Of a DNA stretch of 64,000 nt, positions 58,791-64,000 are shown piece after piece. Below the pieces are notes generated by a model. The model did not search any database and was not told the DNA's origin. It saw only the letters and a list, made by a program, of their open reading frames with translations. Within the stretch, counting starts at the first letter, position 1. Each line of letters opens with the position of its first letter. Source of the DNA: Caulobacter sp. (GTDB lineage: Bacteria; Pseudomonadota; Alphaproteobacteria; Caulobacterales; Caulobacteraceae); contig JAGHZU010000010.1 in the NCBI GenBank assembly GCA_017745235.1, forward strand, positions 1 to 64,000. The letters run 5' to 3'. Both the position numbers and the translations under genes were made by a program.

Positions 58791-59236
58791 CCGCCGCGGC
58801 GCATCCAGGCGGCCACGGCCCAGGCATGGGCGTCGTGGCGAAGGGCCACCACGGCATCGCGCGGATCGAGGAACACCAGCTCGTGGTCGTCCTCGACCTT
58901 CAGTTCGGGCTTCTCGCCCACGATCGTGACCGCATAGACGCCGCCATGGTTCCGCACCGGCTGAGCGTCGGATTTCAAAAACGGCTGGCTGGTCTCAACG
59001 ACCAGGCGCCCCACCTCGACCACTAGACCTGTTTCCTCGCCGAACTCGCGGACGATCGCCTGGCTCTCGTCCTCATCGCCGTCCACCGCCCCGCCGGGCA
59101 GGTCGAAATACGGCGCCTTGCCAGGCTTGATGACACGGACAAGAGCGATGGTCCCGTTGTGGCCCTCGGCAATGCCGAAGGCCGCCCAGCGGGCCTTGTA
59201 GTCGAGATCCGGACGCGGCGCGTCGAAGGCCAGCAA
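58787..59236 (-). CDS. Nudix hydrolase
   Basis: 149 residues with a complete Nudix box, GGAVDGDEDESQAIVREFGEETGL (GX5EX7REUXEEXGU), near residues 48-71. It hydrolyses nucleoside-diphosphate-linked substrates; which one is unknown. The start is uncertain: a TTG at 59234-59236 with AAGGA upstream, 5 nt after the P1-nuclease stop, is best; no ATG is near. It overlaps CTAG with the gene on the plus strand. Confidence 0.85.
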   Translation of the reverse strand: MLAFDAPRPDLDYKARWAAFGIAEGHNGTIALVRVIKPGKAPYFDLPGGAVDGDEDESQAIVREFGEETGLVVEVGRLVVETSQPFLKSDAQPVRNHGGVYAVTIVGEKPELKVEDDHELVFLDPRDAVVALRHDAHAWAVAAWMRRGG

Positions 59237-59241
59237 GCGTG

Positions 59242-60270
59242 TCAGTCCTTGCCGTACAGGTCGTTCCACGGATCGGCTTTGCCGGACTTGACATCCTCGA
59301 CGCTGATTTCCGGACGGTAGCCGATCTTGCCATCGGCGCTGGCCTTCCAGGCCTGGACGACCATGTCGCGCAGTTGGGTCGCGCCAGCGGCCAGGCGCTC
59401 GTCGACGAAGGCCTTGGCGCGCGGGTCGCCGGCGACCATGCCGCCGTCCTTCTCCAGCTTGTAGAGCGGCTCCACGAAGTCGCGGGTTGCGCTCAGATAG
59501 GCGACCGTGCGCGTCTCGATCGAGCAGTTGCAATCGACATAGGCCGGGACCAGCGCCTTGACGTCCTTCTCGACAGCCACGGCCTTGACCAACGGTCCCT
59601 CGAAATTGCCGTGGGTGCCGCGGCTCTGGGTGTAGTTGTTCGGATTGGGGTAGTCGCCCCAGCCGTTGTAGTGGACGCTGACGTGCAACGGCTGGCTGGC
59701 GTCGCCGACATAGTGGGCCCAGACGCCCAGGTCGCGGATCAGCAGATCCTGGCGACGCTTCAGGTCGGCCACATAGTAGGCCTTCTTGGTCTTGTCCTTC
59801 TCAGTCTTGGAGACCGTGTCCAGGATCCGCCAATAGGTGAAGTCCTTCACCAGCTGCTGGTAGCCGTCGATGATCGAATACGGCAGGTAGCCGGCCTTCC
59901 AGCTGTCGGTGCCCGCCTGGCGCAGGGCGGTCTCGTAGTCGGCCCGGGTGGGCGGCAGGGTTTCGACGGTGAACAACGGGCCGCCGTACATGCGGTTCTG
60001 GTCGTCCAGGTCCAGGAAGTGGGCGGAATCGCGATCGGTGTCGTGCAGCTTGCCAGAGCCCTTCCAGCGGTCGGGCTCGCGGGCGTACTCGCCGATGGCC
60101 GCGATGGCCTCTGGCGTGCGCAGGAAAGCCGGTACGTCGCTAGGGAAGCTCTCGGCGCCCACGACGCCGACCATTCGGTGCCCCCAGGCGCCCCAGGCGA
60201 AAGCGCCCTGGGCGGGCGCGGCCAGGACCGCGGCAAGAGCGAGAACCTTGAGCGAGGCGGACGGCTTCAT
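59242..60270 (-). CDS. Exported S1/P1-type nuclease (phospholipase C fold)
   Basis: 342 residues. The signal peptide ends AFA (about residue 25) and the mature enzyme begins WGAWGHR, whose Trp and His are zinc ligands in the S1/P1 family. AHFLDLDDQ and DLGVWAHYVGDASQPLHVSVHY (HxxxD) supply the other ligands. It acts on single-stranded nucleic acids or phosphate esters in the periplasm. The start MKPSASLKVLAL was chosen for the signal. Confidence 0.92.
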   Translation of the reverse strand: MKPSASLKVLALAAVLAAPAQGAFAWGAWGHRMVGVVGAESFPSDVPAFLRTPEAIAAIGEYAREPDRWKGSGKLHDTDRDSAHFLDLDDQNRMYGGPLFTVETLPPTRADYETALRQAGTDSWKAGYLPYSIIDGYQQLVKDFTYWRILDTVSKTEKDKTKKAYYVADLKRRQDLLIRDLGVWAHYVGDASQPLHVSVHYNGWGDYPNPNNYTQSRGTHGNFEGPLVKAVAVEKDVKALVPAYVDCNCSIETRTVAYLSATRDFVEPLYKLEKDGGMVAGDPRAKAFVDERLAAGATQLRDMVVQAWKASADGKIGYRPEISVEDVKSGKADPWNDLYGKD

Positions 60271-60634
60271 GCGAACTCCAGTGGGCGGCAGCGCCGGTAT
60301 GCGGCGCGCGGAAAAGCGACTCACCTTCCAAGCTTGACCGACCAAGCCGGAGTGAAACGGAGACCCGCCGGACTCTTTTTTCGCGGGCCCCTTCCGTTTA
60401 GGGCGCCCCGGGCGCCTTCGCCAGAGGGACGCGCGGCCCAGCGCCGAAGATCCCTTTGTGTGCAGGCGGTTGTGAGAATGGATGGAACCTTCCGGAGCGC
60501 TAGGCGATGCCGGTCAAGCTGTCGCCAAGGCTGCGCCGCGACGTCCGGTCGCCCCAGAGTGGGTTGTCACGGGTCCGTGATCTGAGTAATTAACCCGCCG
60601 AACCGACAGATACGCCGATAAGAGGACCCCCTCG
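60271..60634. other. Intergenic region between P1 nuclease and 3D-domain genes
   Basis: 364 nt with no supported gene. It holds two divergent promoters, a CGCGGG hairpin with a TTTTTT run near 60373 and the inverted repeat at 60567-60580. Confidence 0.6.
60567..60580. promoter_or_regulatory. Inverted repeat upstream of 3D-domain gene
   Basis: TCACGG-GT-CCGTGA, perfect 6-bp arms with a 2-nt centre, about 55 nt before the ATG. Could be an operator or a small stem; no regulator is adjacent. Confidence 0.4.
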
Positions 60635-61132
60635 ATGCGACGCACGCTCGCCGGATTTATGGCGATCCTCGCCATGTCCACCGCCCTGCCCGCCTTCGCC
60701 GGCACGGACTCCGCCTCCTCGAAGAACGACCCGCTCGGCGACCTCATCACGGGGGCCCTGACCGGTTCGATGCCGGGTTCGGTCGAGTACAAGATGAAGG
60801 CGACGCTGTACCACGCCGGCGCCAAGGGTATCCGCGCGCTCGACAGCCTGGGCTGCAAGGTTGTGGCGATGCGCACCCTGGCCGTGGACAACAAGATCAT
60901 CCCGCGCCGCACCGTGGTGTTCATCAAGGAAACCGTCGGCCTGCCCATGCCCAATGGCGAAAAGCACGACGGCTATTGGTATGCGTCCGACGTCGGCGGC
61001 GCGATCAAGGGCAACAAGCTGGACCTGTTCAGCGGCCAGGGCGCTTCCTCGATGAAGCCGCTGATGGGCCTGAACCTCTCGACCATCTCGGTGACCAAGG
61101 TCGGCGAGTTCAAGGGCTGCCCGCCCGAATAG
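60635..61132 (+). CDS. Exported 3D-domain (Asp-Asp-Asp) protein
   Basis: 165 residues. A signal peptide (about 1-22, ending AFAG) is followed by a stand-alone 3D domain: TLAVDNKIIPRRTVVFIKE and WYASDVGGAIKGNKLDLFSG give the three Asp (D85, D119, D130). Cys74 and Cys162 may pair. The 3D domain is the catalytic barrel of MltA-type lytic transglycosylases and of stress-induced peptidoglycan proteins. There is no MltA double-psi partner domain or LysM, so this is a minimal form. Role in wall turnover is inferred. Confidence 0.85.
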   Translation: MRRTLAGFMAILAMSTALPAFAGTDSASSKNDPLGDLITGALTGSMPGSVEYKMKATLYHAGAKGIRALDSLGCKVVAMRTLAVDNKIIPRRTVVFIKETVGLPMPNGEKHDGYWYASDVGGAIKGNKLDLFSGQGASSMKPLMGLNLSTISVTKVGEFKGCPPE

Positions 61133-61154
61133 GCGGCCCCTCTTTCCCTCAAAA

Positions 61155-62669
61155 TCAGCGAACGGTCTTGCCGCCTTGTGGCGGTGCGAACGTCGGCGTC
61201 GCAAAGACCACCGGATCCAGCGAAATCTCGGCTGGCAGCCCATCTGTACGGCCGTCTCGGAGGAAGGCGTAGGTCTGGGCCACCACGTCGGGCCGGCTGC
61301 GCAAGAGGGCCACCGCGCCATTGTGCTGGCCGCGATGCAGCACGATCGTGCGGCTGTTGGGAAAGTACGGCAGCATCGCCAGGGTGTTCTCGATTGGCGT
61401 CGAGGTGTCCCAATCCCCCTGCACGAACAGCACCGGCGTCGGGTCCTGGACGGGTTTGCGGAACGCATCGCCGGCGTCGGGCGTCGCCCACTCACCCTTG
61501 GTGTCAAGGTACGACGCGAAGTTCCAGGCGCCCAGTATCGGCAAGGCCGGATCGCTCCACAGCAAGGCCTTACGCGCAGCGCTCATGTCCAGGCCGATGT
61601 TGATCAGCGGATTGATCAATGACCGTTTTTCGGACGCGCGCCATTCGATCGCATCCCGGGCCCAGTCCTCGTAATGGCCGTGATAGGCGGACAGCACGAA
61701 ACGCGGGAAGGTCGCCGCGTTGCCGGCATAGGTGATCAGGGCCAGTTGATAGTCACCCAGCCCAAGAACGACCCGGCGCTCGGCCCCCTCGCCGTCCTTG
61801 ACCGTCACAGTCACCGGACCTTTGGCGAACCGATCCCGGGTCGCCGTCATGGCCGCGATCATGCCGCCCGGCGGCAGGTAGGGTTTCAGGCCCGGATCGG
61901 CGTCGGCCTCCACGGCGATGCGCTGGAAGGCGGCGAACACCTGCGAGGGCATGTCGTAGCCATAGTCCAGCGGCTCCGCCGCCGAGATCAGCGCGCGCGC
62001 CACCTTGCCTGGATGGCGCTTCATCACCGCAAACGCCCATTGCGAACCGAAGCTGGCGGCGGTCAGGCTGACCTTCTCGTAGCCCAGGGCCTGGCGCAGG
62101 TCGTCCACGTCGTCGGCGATCTGCGCGATCGAATAGCCCGACAGGTCGGCCTGCGGATAGGCGGCCGGAGCACGACGGGCCAAGTCGCGCATCGCCTTGA
62201 CGTCCTGGGCGATGGTCAGAGGCTGATCCAACGGCAAGGCCGGCGTCTCCAACTCCATCATGTCCCCACGCAAGGTGTAGCCTCGCTGCTCGATCACCAG
62301 CAGGTCAGCCACCTCGGCATAGCGCTGCCAAACCCCAATCCGCCGCCTGGCGGCGTCGTCGTGGTCGAGGACGATGTCCAGCATGGTCACACCGGGACCG
62401 CCTACCAGCACCACGATCGGCGGGGCGTTGGTGGGATGAACCGCCCTCACCCGCGCGAAGCCCACCCCGATCAGTCGGCTGCCCGGCTTGTCGCGGTTCT
62501 CGGGCACGTAGAGCGTGCCGATCTCGTAGGGCATCGTCGTGCCGTCGAGAGCCGTGGCGACGCCGGTTTCGGAAACGATATCCCCAGCCCGCCGCTTGGA
62601 CTCGGCCGCCAGGGCCGGGGCGACGGAAACCAGCAGGGCCGCGAACGCGCACGCCAGAATGGTCTTCAT
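61155..62669 (-). CDS. Exported alpha/beta hydrolase (tripeptidyl aminopeptidase-like)
   Basis: 504 residues with signal peptide (about 1-22). VVLVGGPGVTMLDIVL provides the oxyanion region, SLTAASFGSQWAFAVM the nucleophile Ser within A-A-S-F-G (the usual first Gly is Ala), and VQGDWDTSTP and GQHNGAVAL the Asp and His. The domain order fits the SlpD/TAP family of proline/tripeptidyl peptidases. A MarR-type palindrome lies 41 nt upstream of the start. Confidence 0.88.
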   Translation of the reverse strand: MKTILACAFAALLVSVAPALAAESKRRAGDIVSETGVATALDGTTMPYEIGTLYVPENRDKPGSRLIGVGFARVRAVHPTNAPPIVVLVGGPGVTMLDIVLDHDDAARRRIGVWQRYAEVADLLVIEQRGYTLRGDMMELETPALPLDQPLTIAQDVKAMRDLARRAPAAYPQADLSGYSIAQIADDVDDLRQALGYEKVSLTAASFGSQWAFAVMKRHPGKVARALISAAEPLDYGYDMPSQVFAAFQRIAVEADADPGLKPYLPPGGMIAAMTATRDRFAKGPVTVTVKDGEGAERRVVLGLGDYQLALITYAGNAATFPRFVLSAYHGHYEDWARDAIEWRASEKRSLINPLINIGLDMSAARKALLWSDPALPILGAWNFASYLDTKGEWATPDAGDAFRKPVQDPTPVLFVQGDWDTSTPIENTLAMLPYFPNSRTIVLHRGQHNGAVALLRSRPDVVAQTYAFLRDGRTDGLPAEISLDPVVFATPTFAPPQGGKTVR

Positions 62670-62709
62670 GTTCCCCTCGCCTTGCCGGATGTCGAAGGCT
62701 CGCCCGTCA

Positions 62710-62731
62710 AATATCTTTATGTCAAGATATT
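62710..62731 (-). promoter_or_regulatory. MarR-type inverted repeat upstream of the alpha/beta hydrolase gene
   Basis: AATATCTT-TATGTC-AAGATATT: perfect 8-bp arms, 6-nt spacer. A further half GATATCAAG follows at 62733-62741. Dense A/T-rich dyads like this are typical MarR/OhrR operators. No MarR gene is in the window. Confidence 0.65.
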
Positions 62732-62838
62732 CGATATCAAGTTACTCGAACCAGGTCGGCGATCTGCCGCCCCACTTATCCCCGACTTCGCTCCCAGACC
62801 CACTGGCGCACCGACGCGGGCTTTGCGACACAGCCGCG

Positions 62839-63285
62839 ATGCGCACGATCGGCTATTTCAGATTTCCACCCGTCCGGGGCGTGGTGTTCGACGGGCCGTT
62901 GTCGCAGCGGCTTTTCGACTACGGCTGCGAGCAGTTGTTCCACGATCGCTGCTACGGCCTGGCGGTGCACAAGCCGGGTCTGGACTCGGCCCTAGCCGTG
63001 ATGAAGCCGGATGATGTGCTGGTCGCCCCCAGCCTGCACGCCTTCGCCGCCCATCTGGTCGATCTGTTGCTGTTCATGGCCCGCCTGGAGGAAGCCGGCG
63101 TTCACCTTGTGACCCTGGCCGAGGGCATCGACACGCGCGAACCCGGCGGCTTCTTCAAGGCCTGTTCCCAGTTGGCCCTCTTCCACGAACAACGCCGCAT
63201 GGTGCGAACCGCGGAAGAGAAGATCGTGCGCGAAGGCCGTCCGTCCCTCGCCGCGTCGCAGACCGCCGCGTCGGACGAAACCTAG
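62839..63285 (+). CDS. Degenerate serine recombinase (resolvase N-domain) homologue
   Basis: 148 residues aligned to the resolvase catalytic domain without gaps. It opens TIGYFRFPP where active enzymes have IGYARVST: Tyr6 and Arg8 remain but the nucleophile Ser10 is Pro10. The middle segment reads DVLVAPSLHAFAAHL where resolvases have the KLDRLGRS core: Asp67, Arg68 and Arg71 have become His67, Ala68 and Ala71. EGIDT and QLALFHEQRRMVRT match the end of the fold. No DNA-binding HTH domain follows. It is thus a dead, probably repurposed recombinase fold. It shares CTAG with cysH. Confidence 0.85.
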   Translation: MRTIGYFRFPPVRGVVFDGPLSQRLFDYGCEQLFHDRCYGLAVHKPGLDSALAVMKPDDVLVAPSLHAFAAHLVDLLLFMARLEEAGVHLVTLAEGIDTREPGGFFKACSQLALFHEQRRMVRTAEEKIVREGRPSLAASQTAASDET

Positions 63286-64000
63286 ATACCGTCGCCCACG
63301 TTTGGCGCCGCGCCGGGCGCACGGGCGACATGGATGCCGCACTCGGTCTTTTCCTGGCCCTGCCAGCGGCCCGAACGCACGTCGGCGTTGGGATCATCGA
63401 CCGGCTTGGTGCACGGCCAGCAGCCGATCGAAGGGAACCCCTGCGCGACCAGCGGATGGGCAGGCAGTTGGTGCTCGGCCGCATAGGCGTCAAGCTCGGC
63501 CTTGCCCCAGTTGGCCAGGGGATTGAACTTGATCTTGCCCTCGGACTCTTCGACCACCGCCAGGCGCAGACGGTCGCCGCCGTGGAAGCGCTTGCGCCCC
63601 GTGACCCAGCCCGAAAACTCGCCCAGGGCGCGGTCCAGCGGCAGCACCTTGCGGATTTCGCAGCACGCGTCGGTGTCGGTGCGCCAGAGGTCGGACTTGG
63701 GGTCCACCGTAGCCAGATCCGCGAAAGCCGGCCGCAGGTCGCGCACGTCGGTCAGACCCAGGCTGGTCGACAGCGTCTTGCGGTAGTCCAGCGTCTGGCC
63801 GAACAGCATCCCCGTGTCGAGGAACAGCACCGGTATATCCTTCGACACCTGGCTGGCCAGATGCAGCAGCACCGCCGATTCCGCTCCGAACGACGACACC
63901 AGAGCCAGCCCTCCGCCGAACGTCTCATGGGCGCGGCGCAGAATGGTCAGCGGATGGGCGTCGCGCAGTTCGGCGTCCAGCCGCATCGCCAGGTCGGAGG
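63282..64000 (-). CDS. cysH: Phosphoadenylyl/adenylyl-sulfate reductase, 5' end cut
   Basis: At least 234 residues of an assimilatory sulfate reduction enzyme. SSFGAESAVLLHLASQV is the PP-loop region, TDACCEIRKVLPLDRAL and SIGCWPCTKPV with ECGIH carry the paired Cys of the Fe-S-binding APS reductase type. This pattern (CC...CxxC) suggests adenylyl-sulfate preference over PAPS. The Met at 63984-63986 is likely internal, because the frame stays open to the window edge. It is convergent with the degenerate recombinase, sharing stop palindrome CTAG. Confidence 0.95.
   Translation of the reverse strand, partial: SDLAMRLDAELRDAHPLTILRRAHETFGGGLALVSSFGAESAVLLHLASQVSKDIPVLFLDTGMLFGQTLDYRKTLSTSLGLTDVRDLRPAFADLATVDPKSDLWRTDTDACCEIRKVLPLDRALGEFSGWVTGRKRFHGGDRLRLAVVEESEGKIKFNPLANWGKAELDAYAAEHQLPAHPLVAQGFPSIGCWPCTKPVDDPNADVRSGRWQGQEKTECGIHVARAPGAAPNVGDGI

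Noticed and set aside
60484-60508. GGAAC-N16-CGAT resembling an EcfG promoter
   Set aside because: The -10 has a mismatch in a strongly conserved T and the following gene is more than 120 nt away.

Overview
The window is chromosomal DNA from a Caulobacter-type alphaproteobacterium. G+C is very high with strong third-position G/C preference, GTG and TTG starts are common, and many genes overlap at ATGA, GTGA or TTGA. Marker genes fit Caulobacter: a DipM-like protein with four LysM repeats and a broken LytM site, an OpgH glucosyltransferase, an O-antigen-ligase-type polymerase, and promoters matching the alphaproteobacterial general-stress sigma factor (EcfG/SigT). No prophage, insertion sequence, CRISPR array or rRNA was seen. 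This is ordinary core chromosome with a few accessory genes.

Layout. 1-483: start of tuf preceded by tRNA-Gly and tRNA-Tyr on the same strand, the order known from the E. coli tyrU-glyT-tufB region. 656-4411: RlmB, then a histidine-rich membrane lipoprotein, a TerC-family protein and a DUF423 protein. 4416-9325: Bcr/CflA exporter, epoxide hydrolase, a small unknown protein, proline iminopeptidase and LtrA. 9417-14645: a membrane-anchored unknown with a polysaccharide polymerase, PrmA, a stress-promoter gene and aminopeptidase P. 14678-22577: DUF2147, LigA, acyltransferase 3, RecN, BamD, LpxC. 22868-29746: S9 peptidase, then (minus strand) YajC-SecD-SecF-Mth938 protein, a PuuD-like membrane protein and a squalene-synthase-like protein. 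29854-42233: a DUF815 ATPase and a long minus-strand block, dgt - SPOR protein - nagZ - scpA - scpB - tatABC - serS - surE - pcm - dipM. This links protein export, chromosome organisation, wall recycling and division. 42312-45030: erpA, a Cys-containing orphan, xthA and a membrane unknown. 45047-50035: MFS exporter with divergent LysR, Gfo/Idh oxidoreductase, quinone-oxidoreductase-like MDR protein, CusF-like lipoprotein. 50319-57405: opgH, an unknown, MATE pump, stress-type SDR, VOC protein, ThuA-like protein. 57406-64000: DUF2239/GIY-YIG pair, small unknown, Nudix, P1 nuclease, a 3D-domain secreted protein, an alpha/beta hydrolase, a catalytically dead serine-recombinase-like protein and cysH running off the right edge.

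Most notable for follow-up: (1) the orphan resolvase-fold protein that has lost Ser10, Asp67, Arg68 and Arg71 in exact resolvase numbering; (2) the His-rich lipoprotein/TerC/DUF423 group, a candidate metal-handling unit; (3) the GIY-YIG/DUF2239 overlapping pair behind a direct-repeat operator; (4) the MCHF orphan between erpA and xthA; (5) homologues of the mitochondrial complex I assembly factors NDUFAF3 and NDUFAF6 close together downstream of secDF; (6) two EcfG-type promoters identifying stress genes. All functions are inferred from sequence patterns read by eye; no database search was run.
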